A stretch of 64,000 nt of DNA from Citrus sinensis (GCF_022201045.2 NC_068562.1:13329001-13393000); one strand, 5' to 3'; shown: positions 24,303-39,355, counted from the first letter of the stretch. Made by a program: numbers and translations. Notes: generated by a model from the letters alone, not told the origin.

Positions 24303-26793
24303 TCACACTTTTGCGGTGTGAAGTGCTCGCTGTCCTTTCTGGTAGTATTCCCAGTGAATGTTGGCGTAATCTTTCATGTTCTTGAATAATCTTGGGCATT
24401 CCTCGTTGATTAAGCCATTTTCTGGTCCAATCTCCTTGTTCAATTCAGGTGCATAAAATACTACTACAGAAAACCTCTCCTTTTCTGCACTAGTAACTAC
24501 TCTATGCACTGGGCTCTTGAAGATTCCATTAGTCATTATCTGCAAGTATCATGGATGATTAATTATTTAATGTGGCACTATATTATCTCCACATCTGTAA
24601 GCTTCATGCAAATTGAATGTCCTCATTTTTTTCATATGAACAAAGTATCAAATGTAAATTGTAGTAAACCTATGTTGCTACTCATATTATTTGAACAGCT
24701 GTATAGACATCTTTGGAAAGAAAATGTTCTGAGGAAGAGTCGTCCATGCCACTGCCAGTAGTTCAGTTGTAGCTAATTGAGCTGTCTAAACTAAGTTTTG
24801 GCCATGTTAAATTATAAAGCAAAATAACTTAATTACCTCCATTTGGTCACCCATGAGGACTAGGACAGCTTCAGATATTTTGGGTACTGTAAACCATTGC
24901 TCATCTTTGAGGACTTGGAGACCTTCTTCGTCCTGCAATACAATGGTGTATCCGGTTCCATCTGAATGGGGTTTTAAGCCCAGGACAAGATCAGGTCTCT
25001 GACAATGTGCATAATAGTTAAACCTCGCTTGATACTGTGAACGATTCCCAAACTGATTCAGGAAGCAATTTTCCTCCAACTTCAATGACTTTGCCATGGC
25101 TTTGGAAGTGATCTCTGTCACCGTCTTTATTTTAAAAGAGTATTCTTCAATAAGGCCTCTGTGTAGTTGTAATTTGTAATGAGTCACACGTAATAAATAT
25201 TGTAAAGCATCTAATTAACATCACATCTGCATTCTATGGACCAGACAAAAAGAGGGTAAATGCCACTGAAATAAGTAGATGATCTCCATTAGAAGTAAGA
25301 TAAATAATTAATAGTAATTAACAGACAGCTGCAGGGGACCTGATGCTAAGTTACAGATTCATTTTATGTAACTGTCAGCTTTACTTGATCAACATTGTTT
25401 ACATAATTCATAAATGATTAAGAAGATAGCTGTGATCCTTAGGCAAAAGATTATATTCTTCTGCTGTGCTAAATTTTCATAATAATTAGTAAATCTATTT
25501 TGACAGAGTTTGCTTCTGTAATATGATGGTTTTCATTATGAAGATTTTAAGCATAAGGTGTCAGAACATTTTGACAATTTGTGATGAAGATTAGGGTATT
25601 TTTCGGATTGAGGTTCCATGGCTTTTAATCTATAGCTGTTGTGGGATGGAATTACTAGCTATCAAATATAAGCATGCAGATGGATGGTAAAGTATTAGCT
25701 ACCAAGTAAAACTGTGTATTTACCAAACTCTTTAACTGCTATGCTTTCAAAATTAGCTAAAGCACAGCAGTCCCAAAATTATCAAAATTAGGACCGAAAC
25801 ATGTTTGATTAAAAGGTGTCCTGAATTTGGATGCTAGTAATTTTTAATTTCTTCTACTTATCTTGCTTTATCATTTAACAACTGGGACCTTGGGGGCATG
25901 AAATCACCTGAAAGATTCTGGTCTTTCAGGCCAGAACTGGGGCTTTCTTTGATCTTTTGGGTATACATCAAGAAACAGCCGATCAGACCAGTCAAGAAAT
26001 TGACCTTCTTCAGGTGTGGGGTCGGCCCCATAACCTTCAAACTCTTCAACTCCTTTGGCTTGCTTCTTTTTCTCATCCATTGGCTGTTCAAAGTATTCTC
26101 TTGTAACCTGCCTGATCTTATCTAGAAATGTCATTGGAATCCCATGACCTATTGCCTGCAAATCAAGAGAATACTTTTCAGTTCTGTTGCAAGAGTAAAG
26201 ATTGTATAATGTGGCAGCACATATGAATCACAAACAAATTGATTCTCAATTTTCTGTCAGTAAGACTGCTTTATTTTCAATCGTCTATTTATTTGCTGAA
26301 TTCCTACACTTAATACCTTCAGCATAAAAATAACCAAATGTATACAAAATGCTAGAGATTGATGGTATGGATTGTATAATTTTCATTAGTCCCTAGTCCT
26401 CATGATTCTTTGGGAATGGAACGATTATGTGTATTCCAATCTTCGATTGGGCAGGGTTATTCATGCTTTTATGCTACATAATAATGGAATTAGATCACTA
26501 AGCACTAGAATCTAAATTTTCTTTCTGTTGTCAATTAATTAGTTTAGTATGTAGACCTGAAAGCATCCCCATGAGCTGAGTGCTGATCTTAATTTCTGCA
26601 GTTCTTCTTCTTGCTTGGCGTATGGTGTTGAAGATGAGAGCAGACCGAGGTCAATGATCGGAACCGGAGATAATGGAGCAGAAACCTCTTGAATTGAATC
26701 ACCATCTCTACAAATATATGGTGCTGGCGGTTCTTCACCGTTGAGGACCATTTCCTGGACACGCTTTGATAGAAAAACCTCTGCTCCAGCCAT
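24303..26793 (-). CDS. 2-oxoglutarate/Fe(II)-dependent oxygenase, SRG1-like, 4 exons, 347 aa
   Basis: This is a soluble oxygenase of the plant DOXC class (SRG1, codeine demethylase-like). The substrate is unknown; family members act on alkaloids, hormones and phenolics. Coding exons on the minus strand: 26793-26557, 26155-25908, 25158-24837, 24539-24303. GT-AG borders and phases agree and the sum is 1044 nt. The DIOX_N domain spans about residues 45-160 (VPIIDLGLL, WGCFQAIGHGIP). The double-stranded beta-helix carries the iron ligands His226, Asp228 (LKPHSDGTGY) and His281 (SPVHRVV), and the 2-oxoglutarate-binding Arg291-x-Ser293 (ERFSVV). All are intact, so the enzyme should be active. The start follows family length (about 350 aa). 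No paralogue lies next to it in the window. Confidence 0.93.
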
Positions 26794-27419
26794 GTTGTTT
26801 CAGGCAGTAAGAATTACTGAGGACTTGCTAATGCTATTTGCGATTTGCGAGGTGGTGGGTGACTAGTCTAATAACGACGATTGATGGTAGCATGTCTGTA
26901 CTCATTTACATCTGGACAATACAAGTCAACAACTTGATGGGCATCGTGCATCAATATACTTCATTTCCTGTAGCAATTTTAGAAGTTTGTGTTATGACAT
27001 ATTCGGTCGGTGTCTAGCCATTTTGTCACTTGTCAATCACTCATTGTCATGACATATGTCTCTTCTCTTGGCAGATGCTCATTCTTAATGACGAATATAA
27101 TTACATGGACCTCGTGTAAAATGTAATTTCACACCGGGTTGCTGAATAAGAGAATAATCAGTTTCTTTCAAATTCTTTAAACTTATATTTCATTTCGTTC
27201 CCTACGGTCCCCTTTATTTATATTACTGTCATAAATATTAGGATATCTTGCACATTATCAGCATGACAACGCTCTAATAAAAGAAGAATCCTATTCGTCA
27301 TTAGATTTAAGTAGATTTTTTTTTCCCGAATATCTATGCATATCAGTATCCATATAAACAAAATCCATATCCATATCAGACCTCTAAAATTGGACATGGG
27401 TGCGGACGGATATGTGGGA

Positions 27420-27470
27420 TAAGTATGGATGTCAATTATTCATATCATAACTGGTTATTGCCATCCCTTA
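27420..27470. mobile_element. Possible miniature hAT-like remnant
   Basis: The short inverted pair TAAGTATGGATGTCAATTA (27420-27438) and, on the other strand, TAAGGGATGGCAATAACC (27453-27470) resembles hAT termini of the TA(G)GGATGGCAA type. The outer sequence (27340-27420) is rich in CCATATCC-like units. No target duplication was found. Confidence 0.3.
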
Positions 27471-29941
27471 ATAGTACCCATAGAGATGCAGTCAAATGCT
27501 CAACTTGAATGGTGTAGACGGCTGAACTTTTATATACCAGAATTGTGACATTTAGTATGATTGTTTTTTAAGCATAATGCAGTGAACCAGATGCTAGTCA
27601 GCTTGTATAACCACGAGATGTAGGTTAGAAATTGTTGGTTTGGCTAAAACTTTCACAATTTAAGGCTAACTGAGGTGCACAAAAGCTATAATTGCAGTGT
27701 TGTATGCTTGATAACCAGGCAAGACTGACTTTTGCAAGATCATAAATACTATCAGCTTTGCTGCAAACTTTTGTTGGTCTTGAATTAATAGTGCTATTCT
27801 TCCATCTCCTTTGATTGCTTATTGGCTTTCCTCAGCCTGCATCAAGGAAATTTAATTACTTGGCCCATTGCTTTGTGGCTGGAGATGATATTTAGCTGGT
27901 TTTGGTTGTTGAATAAGCTGGAGAAACTTTTTTGTCTCCAATGATATTTCACTGAGATGCCAGATATTTTTGGTTCTGCCAGTGAAAAAGGAGGAGATTG
28001 AGAGGAAGACAAATGATGTTGAAATAGGCTGCGGTCAACTTCTACACCAAAGAAAAAAAAACATGAACAAAGGCAAATCTGAAATCTGACTAGACAAATT
28101 ATTAGAGCACCACCATCTTTGGTCCCTTTGCTTGATATGTAAACGACAAGCATTGCTTTGAAATTTCGAGATTCTTGAATGAAGATGTCTTTGATCCACA
28201 TATACTTAATTTTTGATGTATTGGTGCAGTGATTAATAGCTTTAACTCTACTCTATAGGAGTTTAGGCGTCTTTCATTGCATCTTTGATAAGGACTTGCA
28301 TAATTGCATTCATGTCCTTTTCAACTTCCAGAGGTGAAAGTTGAACAGAATGGCTTTATCCATTTTCGATGAAATTAAAGTGTTAGGATGACACGCATTG
28401 CATTGTCAGATTTCTCTATCAGCTTGCTATCTTGTTGAACGTTTTCACAAAGTTTGTTTTGTCAGCAATGACTGCATTATCGGGCGATTTGTCAAGAGAC
28501 AGTTCCGAGAAACAATATAAACATCTATCAATAATGCAAATTTTGTTCTCTTATTTGAATCAAATACATAATACGATAGCTGATTTGGAGTTATCGTACC
28601 AATTGTTGTGTTATTTTCATTAATTTAATGACATTCAGTCAGCATCATGGCATCAAATAATTACCTCACAAATTGAAACGACGTTGTATTCTCCGCAGAA
28701 ATTTATTAAGTTTCATAAGTTATTCTTGTAAATTATTTGTTTCTTTCACTTATTGAGGATGATTTTGCATTTTGGTTCAGCGGGTTAGCTGAATGAATGG
28801 GGATATTCTTTACTAGAGTTCATCAGCTGACGTTTCTACGAGATTTTTCTAGCCGATGCATCTTGTAAATTTTACAACTCGGGGATTCGAACATCCTTGT
28901 CTGTTTCTTATTTGTGTCCTTTATGGAAGCGATAAAATTCAAAGATAAAATTTAACAGATGGTTGGATGTACACAATTCAAAGGGGACTAAACGTGATTC
29001 ATAAGTAGCAAGCAGCAAAAAAATATCTGATAAACTGTCAAATTAGTAGAGCATGCGGCAAGAGTTTTCCAATGTTACACTGCTTTCAGTAATTTCTATC
29101 AAGTAACATTTGAAACATATTGATATTGTACACTATGCACATGACAAGTCCCTTAGTAAGTATTTTCTTATTTTCAAAGGATTTTTTTTATTTTAATATC
29201 GTCAAAGACAAGATTAAAAGAAATATAAATTTAAGTACTTTAAGATAAAAATAACTACATTAGAGCGTGTGTTTTTATTATTTTTTAACTTGTTTCTGAC
29301 TGCTCTACACATGTCTAGTATAAGGATAAAAAATTTGTATCTTATCTGCCGTGAAATTTAATTTAAAGCGTTACATACTTACATATTAACGTGTTATAAA
29401 AGTCTAGCAAATAAAAACAAAAGACTTCATTTGTTTTAGCCCTATAAGTAAATGAAAAGTTACTTCTTTGCTTTTACTAGACATCGCACCTCAGGATTTT
29501 TTTACAAAGCATTCAATATCTTCTCTTGAAAGATAAATATTATTTCTATGAACATATATTTTTTAACCACGTGCGATAGACCTTCAAATTGTTCTAGCAG
29601 TTCTTGTATCGTAATTTAACATTTCCAGTTAAAAGGTTAACTGTGAAACCCATAAGCCTAAATGGCAGTTAATTGAGTTTACTTGGAGGCGGGAGCCCAA
29701 CCCAATGACATTTAAACGATGGGCCTCACACTCTTAATCCACGCAATCCTAGTACCTAAAAGCATAAAAATCAACGGTTTTTAATTTTATTTTATTTAAA
29801 TATGCCCTATTTATCTTTAAATATTAAATCTATACCTTATTACATACATATACTTTATGAAAGTGTAAAAAATTAAAAATAATCTAAAAAAGTTATCTAT
29901 CTATATTTTCTTCCTCTCTCATCACTTCTACATAATAACAT

Positions 29942-30303
29942 AACTAAAATTAAGTATACTCAGACTTTTTATCTAACTTAATTAAAAAGAAAATTTTTAT
30001 TTTAATTTAAATCGAGTATTTTGGACTAGTTATTGAACTTTAATAAAAAGTCGATAATTTTTACTGAATGAATATTGGGCAAGATTAAATTAAGGTCTAG
30101 TATTCTCGACTCTTTACTCGACTTATTTGAAAAAGTCGAAAATTTTTAGACAATTTTTTATTTCAATTGAAGTTGAGTATTCTCGACTATTTATCCGACT
30201 AACATGAAAAAGTCAAAAATTTATACTGAATTACTAATTGTGTATGATTTAGTTGAAATTAAGTATTTTTGACTATTTACTCGACTTTGAGAATATAATT
30301 TTA
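29942..30303 (+). repeat. Degenerate tandem array of about 80-bp units containing GTCGAGTATTCTCGAC
   Basis: Four to five diverged units run from 29942 to 30303. Each contains a variant of AAGTCGAGTATTCTCGACT, then TTTACTCGACTTA, AAAAAGTCGAAAATTTTTA and CTGAATTA-like sequence. Unit starts are near 29942, 30003, 30083, 30163 and 30250. The TCGA motifs recur in both orientations, so single strands could fold on themselves. No coding frame. Confidence 0.65.
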
Positions 30304-31181
30304 GTGTTATAAGGATTTAATTGTGATTATTTTTGTATTTTTTCTAATTTTTTAAAGTACGTATGTCTAAATTTTAAGTGTTATAATTTAAGGCATTACT
30401 TGAGTATTTTGGAGAAAACGAGGAATATCCCACGCAATTCTCCGAAAATCAACGGCCGATAAAACGACGAAACATAAAAAAGAATGTTACTGCGTGACAG
30501 AGAATAATCGGTGATGAGGATGAACATCAGATTCCTCGTCATCTAGTACAAACAAAATACTATTCTGTGTGTTTTCGATGGCTCGATGATGACGAAGGAG
30601 TTTCTGTCATCTATATTTCCCGATACTTCATCTTCATCTAAACTCATCTCCTAGCGGTCGGTTCTTTTTTTCCTACATTTTCTGTTTGTTTCCCGAGAAA
30701 ACCCAGGTCAGCAAATACATGGATTTTTTTTTTTGGGGTAAAGTAGTTATGGTTCCAGGACTAGTGAAAATTCAGTTTTAAAATGTGGGTTTATTTTCAT
30801 TTTTAAGTTTGATAGCACCTTGCAGAGAATAATCGAATATTCTCTGTTTTGGTTGGGGAGAAAATAAAGTTGAATTTTATGATTTATAATAAATTGCTTC
30901 AAAATGAACCGCTTCCGCTTGATTGAGTTCACTTGAGTGCAAGTTTTAGATGGCTTTGGATGTAAGTTTTAGTTTGTTGGATGTTCAAGAATGAAAGTTT
31001 GACGTTAAAGTTGTGAGTTTTCTTAAATTTTCTGGGGGTGCCTTTTCCTTTTGAAGTTTGAAATTTCTGCAATAGGAATTTGCATGAATTTTGAGTTTTT
31101 GGCTGGTGGGTATTGGGAATTTTGGCAAAATAACTAATTGGTAGTTATTGATTTGTACTTGTAGTTTTGGAGCGAGAATCA

Positions 31182-33252
31182 ATGGGGACTGCCTCGTCTA
31201 TGCTAACTCAATATGATATTGAAGAGGTTCAACAGCACTGCCACAATCTATGTAGGTTTTGCTTATCCTTTGTTTTGTTTTTTTCTTAGGGTTTTATTTT
31301 ATCTGTTGTTTAGTTCTAATTTTAGCCTATTTACTGTGTGCCACTCAGTTTCTCAACAAGAAATAGTGTCGTTGTACCAAAGGTTTTGCCAGCTAGATAG
31401 AAATGCCAAGGGATTCATCTCTGCAGATGAGTTCTTGTCGGTGCCTGAATTTGCAATGAATCCACTTTCTCAGGTAGTGTTTCAGAATCAATTGATGTTA
31501 ATATGGTGGGGTTTCAGGAATTGAATTTTACTTTAGTTCCAGCAATGTGTGAAAATGGCTGATAATCTGATAGCTTAATTTTGTCTCACTGGGGGCTTGC
31601 AGAGGTTGCTAAAGATGGTGGATGGGTTGAACTTCAAGGATTTTGTGGCCTTCTTGTCTGTTTTCAGTGCTAAGGCAAGCATGCAGCAGAAAGTTCAGCG
31701 TAAGTGTCAATAAACCTTGTCTTGGTTTGGGATTGAACAACTTTAGAATAGTACGTTGTTTTGAAAAGTTTACTCTATAAATTCCTGTGGAAGTGATTGG
31801 GGGTTAAATTTAATGCATTTTGGAGGTCATTTTGTAACATGCACAGATATTTTGTTGAATTTCAAATCGTAAGTGATAAATTTGGTGATAATGACGAAGA
31901 CTGGTTATCATCTACTGTTATTGTTTCTCTCAGTTATTTTCAAAGTGTACGACTCAGACTGTAATGGAAAGGTTTCTTTCAATGACATATTGGAAGTGCT
32001 GCGGGATTTGTCTGGTTCTTTTATGTCCGATGAGCAAAGAGAGGTATCACTGAGGATCTATAGCCTCTTCTTGTTTAATTGTGTGCTCCTCTACTTTGAA
32101 AGTATAGAAAATAGATAAGTTTTCGTGCATGAGTGTAACATGACCAATTCTTCGCTCCTTCTTCTTGCAGCAAGTCTTGACCCAAGTATTCAAGGATGCA
32201 GGTTACACAAGGGATTCTTATTTAACGTTGGGGGACTTCATTAAGGTTCTTTAAACTCTGTTTATATTTATAGTAAAAAGTTTTCTGTGATAATAAACCA
32301 TGAAGAAATGTGAGGACATGGATATAAATTGAATTCAACCTTAAAGCTTGCTTTCTTTCTCTTGTAGAAATCTCTCTCTTTGGGAAGGATTGAGAAGATA
32401 TATTGAGAACCTCTGTATTCTTTTCAAAACTTTCCATCGACTCTTTAAGGTGTCTTATAGTGTAAACCCAACAAATTCAATGAAATAAGACTGTCACTTT
32501 ATCCAACCTTTTGTCTGAGAACTCAACTTTGCACCACATGCATTCTGAAAAAGTAATCAAATTGTTCAGATTGACGTGGCCACATATCTTTACCTAGTCA
32601 ATCATGTTCACCAACCTCCTCCTTTTCTCACTTTACTACCTGATTTGATTGGGTTCTTGTTGTAGTGTTAATTCTGTGTCTTGCAAACATGTACATTTAG
32701 GTCAATTTTCATTTCTTGTGGAAAGGAAACTGGAAAGAAAACAGAAGTCAGCTCTATAAATGACTGAGAATTCAGTGTTAGTGTTTTGTGTTGCAAAGTT
32801 TTGTAGTGGCCAGGTGATTTAATTGACTAGATAATTGGAGATGATGTAAATTTAAGTGAAGACTTTGACAAATTTGATAAGTTAAATGGGAGCATGTACT
32901 CTTATATATTTACATATTAGCTTGTTGTCCTCTGAAAATAGATATGGAATAGATGCCCTTTGAGGATCATTGGTTCTGGTTTAATTTAGGTATTTTGAAG
33001 AATTCTGTGCTTGGGGTTCTTCATTAAGAGTTCAGCTGATTGTATTTGTACCCTTTAATAAGCTGGATATCCCTTTTTGAAGAATATATGATATCCGGAT
33101 TATTTTATGCCTTATCTCTATTTGATTCAATAGTTTCTTTGAGTTGCATAATTTTGTAATTTATGTTTATGACAATTCTCAGAGCTTTCCCCCTCTTTCA
33201 GGTTTTTGGAAATTCTGGCCTAAAAATGGAGGTTGAAGTTCCAGTTGACTAA
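31182..33252 (+). CDS. Calcineurin-B-like EF-hand protein, 6 coding exons, 175 aa
   Basis: This is a small Ca2+-sensor of the calcineurin regulatory-subunit family (plant At3g18430 type, distinct from CBL/SOS3); its partner in plants is not established. Coding exons: 31182-31251, 31349-31473, 31603-31699, 31934-32043, 32171-32245, 33202-33252. The sum is 528 nt, equal to the 175 aa I recall for the Arabidopsis protein. The N-terminus MGTASS fits the N-myristoylation pattern (Gly2, Ser6), as in animal calcineurin B. EF-hand 1 has its loop at residues 40-51 (D, N, K, G, E). The second hand (around residues 70-82) is degenerate. Another loop at 104-115 (DSDCNGKVSFND) has Asp, not Glu, at position 12. 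The last hand (around 140-158) is also degenerate. Reading into the last intron would add only VL and a stop. Confidence 0.9.
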
Positions 33253-34715
33253 GCGACTACTCAATTCTTTCTCAACCTTAATACTGGAAACTGCTGTGTT
33301 TCTTGTCATTTATTCAGCACAAGCATACTGTTGAAGATAAGCATGCCAAAGATGCAACCATACCTTTACAGCACAGTTCTAATCCAGTCTAAAGCATGGT
33401 ACTTAATTATTGTGCATTTTTGTTCCTTAACAACCTGATGAACAAATAAGGAATAAGGAACTTATGCATTATACAATAAGCTTACAGGTTTACTGTAAAT
33501 GTTCCATGTGTTCAATTTCGCCACCATTTTGGTAAAACAATTCACTCAATTGTTTTTTTATTGTACGATTGCTGTGGATTAATTTCCGAATCAATGGCAT
33601 CGGTGTTCCCTGTATATTCTTGATCCCTCCATTTGAATATTTAATTGAAAAAATAAAGGAGATTTTGGCTCTGATACTATGTGAGTTAGGACCTGTCTAT
33701 GGTACAGGTTCTGTAACAAACATCTCCCGTCATCCCACCATTCCATTTTCTATTGTTTAGTTTCTCACGCCACATCCAGCGGCTGATGCTGCAGTCTGTA
33801 GCTTACAGATTCTGTAAGCTAGTCAAGTCCTGTGAGTTAATCTCTTTAAGACGAGCGTGGGTGTATAAACTCCTTCTTGGGAAAGGAAAATAATTTTGTC
33901 ATGATGCGGGATTCTCTCTCCCAACTTGGGGGGAAGGAGTCATCAAGGCCTGCTTAAATGGTGCCAAAGTTTGCCCCCCGTAAGTACATCTGATAACGTG
34001 CCAAATCTCTTTAAAGCAACTCGATAACTTCCGGTTACACAAAGCCGAAATCGCTTACACCAATAAATTAATAATGAAGACCATTTTAGAACAAAAGACA
34101 TTTTCTGCTAGTTCTTGGTAATTTCTCCCTCAAATCCCTCTCCCTCCCTTATCCCTCTCTTTCTTTCTCTTTCTCAAAAGTTAAAAAAGAAAAAAAGAAG
34201 AAAAAGGAAAAAGAAATCTTGAGGAAGCTTCTCTTTTTCTTTGAACACTTCAACACACACTTGCAGCAGATTTAACTCACTGTCTCCATCTCTTAGAAGA
34301 AAAGCAAAGAAGAGAAAAAAAAAAAAATTCTTAAATATGGAGGTTGCAACACTATCATTTAAGCAACCATTTTTCACATGTACTATCATTTTCCTCAACC
34401 AACTTTTCATTTATTTTTCTATTTATCTTTAAGACTTTGCATGCGTTGTCAAAAGTTTGAAAAGATGTTTGTGTTTGATGAAATTTGTGGAGCAAATTTA
34501 CAAGAACATGTCTTTTCATCTTCTATTTTCTTTTTGGCATAGTCTTTGTTATTCTTGGTTAGTTCTCAAGGTTGCTTCAATGTGTTTCAGTTATGTTTGC
34601 TTAACTTTTAAATGGTTTGGTGTTTCCTTACATTGCCTTTTTTATGATTCAACACATTTGATGATGGATATTTATATTTTGTTGTAATATCGAAGAAGTT
34701 CTGCTGAGAAAGGAT
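33253..34715. other. Spacer with C/T-rich leader of the next gene
   Basis: The stretch holds the EF-hand gene's 3' UTR, a near-perfect palindrome (33799-33821) and, at about 34125-34260, a strong CT tract that looks like the transcription start and leader of the coiled-coil gene. I see no other gene. Confidence 0.5.
33799..33821. repeat. Perfect palindrome, 11-bp arms, 1-base centre
   Basis: Arm TAGCTTACAGA, a single T, then its exact reverse complement TCTGTAAGCTA. Nearby, ACAGGTTCTGTAAC at 33706-33719 repeats part of it. Function unknown. Confidence 0.8.
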
Positions 34716-35538
34716 ATGGAAAATACCTCACAAGTAGTGGAAGTTTACTCCTCAAGAGGGAAGCTATCAAGCTTCATGAATTTCAAGAAAGCAGGTAGTA
34801 GCAACCATGAAGATGAATGGCATTTTTCCAAGAAGCTTTTGAAAGATTCAGAGGCTTCAGGATCGAACGAGGCTGCAAAAAAACTGCTTGTGAATTGTTC
34901 AACAAGAAAGATGATTTGCAGTTACTCTCGCAAGGGCAAGGAAATTTTGCAGGCTAATATCAGAGTTGAAGAACTGAATGAGAGATTGAATAGTCTTGAA
35001 GTAGAAAATGAAGCTATGAAACAAGCATTCATTGAGACTTTGGAAGAAAGGAATAAGTTGGTGCAGGAAATATATCGTGATTTTCAGAAGTTACACCAAC
35101 GCCACCGCCTTGGAAACCAAGTAACAGGATTGAAAATCTGGGATGAATCTATCATTGTCAATTCTTCTTATGAGGTAATCCATTTCCCTCGGACAAAATA
35201 TGTTCTGGTTTTTTATTCAGTTCATTTTCATGTATTACTGGAACCAACCAAAATTCACAAAAAATAACTTACCAATTTAGGTCACAAATACTCAATTGAT
35301 ACATTTACTTACTTGCACCTTCTTATGTAACCTGTGATTTATAGTCAAACTAAAACGCATAAATTAGTACACCTAATATGATTTATAGTATTCATGGCAC
35401 AGAACCCATAACATAATATCCAAATTGCAGGCTGTGATGGGGAGTGGTCTGTCACAAGTTCTATTTGAAGAGTCAAATCCATGTATTGTCACCAGAGACC
35501 ACAGCGCAAATTTGCATTTCACCAGCAGGTTTTATTGA
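34716..35538 (+). CDS. Plant coiled-coil protein of unknown function, 2 exons, about 188 aa
   Basis: I do not recognise this protein. Exon 1 is 34716-35174 (153 codons, ending TATGAG before GTAATC). Exon 2 is 35431-35538, after TTGCAG, ending in TGA. If the intron is kept, the frame ends at 35267 instead (183 aa). The N-terminal third is Ser/Lys-rich and probably disordered. Residues of about 85-130 form a clear heptad coiled coil (ILQANIRVEELNERLNSLEV, then ENEAMKQAFIETLEERNKLV), followed by a basic QKLHQRHRLG segment. No DNA-binding basic region precedes the heptads in the manner of a bZIP factor. There is no signal peptide or membrane segment. Confidence 0.65.
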
Positions 35539-36035
35539 GCTGATGGTTCTTCTTGAAGCAGCTGGGAAGTTATTAAACTGTGTTGGCTTTCTTCTTACCA
35601 GTAGTTTTAATTGTTTTCCAACACATTTTTTCCCTTTTGCCTAAATTATTTTTGTCCTGATCTAGAAAAAATTAATTATTAGTACCAACAGTTTTTCACA
35701 AATCGTGTACCGAATATAGGATGGAATTATTTCAATTATTTTCCAACACATTTTTCCCCTTTTGCCTAAATTATCATTGTCCTGATCTAGAAAAAATTAA
35801 TTATTAGTACCAACAGTTTTTCACAAATCTTGTACCGAATATAGCATGGAACTGTTAAACTATCATTTAAACTGCCACAGGGAGGGGATCCTAATTCAAC
35901 CTCTCTCCCAATGCATTAACAGACAGGAAATGGAAATTTCATTCTTTATTAAAAAAAACAGAAAAATAAAGTACAGATGAATTCATTACCAGAATAGCTA
36001 TCAATTTAAGAAGATACATCCGTGATAAGTGTACA
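35539..36035. other. Convergent spacer
   Basis: The 3' ends of the coiled-coil gene (+) and RH35 (-) face each other here. Most of the space is the 125-bp tandem duplication listed next. Confidence 0.6.
35601..35850 (+). repeat. 125-bp direct tandem duplication, 2 copies
   Basis: TTTTCCAACACA recurs at 35614 and 35739. Between and after them, TTTTGCCTAAATTAT, TGTCCTGATCTAGAAAAAAT, TTAGTACCAACAG and GTACCGAATATAG repeat at the same 125-bp offset with very few differences. The copies are much more alike than those at 22.7 kb, so this is a recent duplication in the 3' region of the coiled-coil gene. Confidence 0.9.
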
Positions 36036-38198
<2,163 letters not shown>

Positions 38199-39355
38199 TC
38201 AATCTCCTGTAATCCCAAAAATAAATCGTTAAGCAATCATCAACTTTCAATACCAAGAATTTTTTTTTAAAAAAAAGCTTAAGTTCCTGGGTTTTTTTTT
38301 GTGTTTTTCTTTTAAATGAATAAAATATAAGGGGACAGATTCATACTGACCCAGTATCCATACAGGGATCTAAATTTATTAATACTTCAGTTGAGAAACA
38401 AAAATTGAAACTTTAATATGTTTACATATTGCATGAACTAAATTAAAGCGTAGTTCCGCCAATTTGAATAATAAAAGTAAAAAAAAAAAAACAGAATTAC
38501 CAAGAAAAAGCTTGATTCACGAACAAATGAAGTAAACCCTAAAACAGAGGCGAAAGAAAATTTATTAATTTCCAATTCGTAAAACAATTTTTGTAAGTGT
38601 CAATGGATGGACCAGAGTGACTAACCAAGAGAATAGAAGAGGTTTCGGCGATTAAATTAGCGGCGGATGGAAGGGCAGTCAGCTGAGGTTATTGCAACGG
38701 CGTCGTTCTGTTGTTCAATGGTCAGGCACTTCAAGCTGAAGGCGGTTTCGCTACTCAGAGGACATGATAAACGGGCTGTGGGCTTAGTTCACAGTACAGG
38801 CCCATCATTAATTTATTGGAATTTGATGAATTTTAAGTAATAAAATTTAATTTGTTTATTTAAAATTTCAGAAGCCTATTCTAATAAAAGAGAGGTTATT
38901 ATTCCCATATATAAGGAGAAAATATATTCTTGCAATACTTATTAGAGATTAAAATTGTTAAAAAGTGTGATAACAATAAAATCAAGGAGTGATTTTATTG
39001 ATAACTGTTTCGAAAACTTTAAGAAGACTTTAAATCTAATTTAATATTTACCGAGACTCACCTTGGTGTATTATTATTAAAATTCAATTGTAATTAAAAA
39101 TTTATATCCTTAAAAAAAATAGAAAACTTACTCCCCAACACATTAACAATTACTAATAACAAATATGATGTACATACAACATAAATAGGACGCGATCAAT
39201 TTTTTTTTTAAATAATTCAATATTTTAAAGTACATTTGAATTATTAATTATACATTCTTACCAAACATTTTTTTCCCCGAAAAATTGAAGCTTCAAAGCC
39301 CTCAAGCCTTATCCATTGGTACTTAAAATTTTTTTTAAAAAAAAACCTGAAAAAT
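38199..39355. other. Divergent promoter region between RH35 and the TTM3-like gene
   Basis: The upstream sides of RH35 (-) and the TTM3-like gene (+) share this AT-rich region. It holds a telo-box (38534-38544). I looked for a CDC26 reading frame upstream of the TTM3-like gene and saw none. Confidence 0.5.
38534..38544 (+). promoter_or_regulatory. Telo-box in the RH35 promoter
   Basis: AAACCCTAAAA lies 336 bp upstream of the RH35 ATG. Telo-boxes (AAACCCTA) are common near the starts of plant genes for translation, splicing and growth and are bound by TRB-type Myb proteins. A second telo-box stands before the acidic-protein gene (47465-47474). Confidence 0.5.

Larger units (their letters stand above)
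26794..31164. other. 4.4 kb spacer and leader of the EF-hand gene
   Basis: This region separates the oxygenase start (-) from the EF-hand gene (+). It holds a possible tiny hAT-like remnant (27420-27470) and a degenerate tandem array (29942-30303), listed separately. The 119-codon minus-strand frame at 27842-28201 matches nothing I recognise. A likely non-coding first exon of the EF-hand gene ends at 30706 (AACCCAG before GTCAGC). Its intron would end at 31164 (ACTTGTAG), 17 nt before the ATG. Confidence 0.5.

Noticed and set aside
27842..28201. Minus-strand frame of 119 codons
   Set aside because: Poly-Phe/Cys stretches, no domain, no supporting splice sites. Probably chance in AT-rich DNA, though an old gene fragment cannot be excluded.
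34716..35267. Coiled-coil gene as a bZIP transcription factor
   Set aside because: The heptads are not preceded by the N-x7-R basic region of bZIP proteins.
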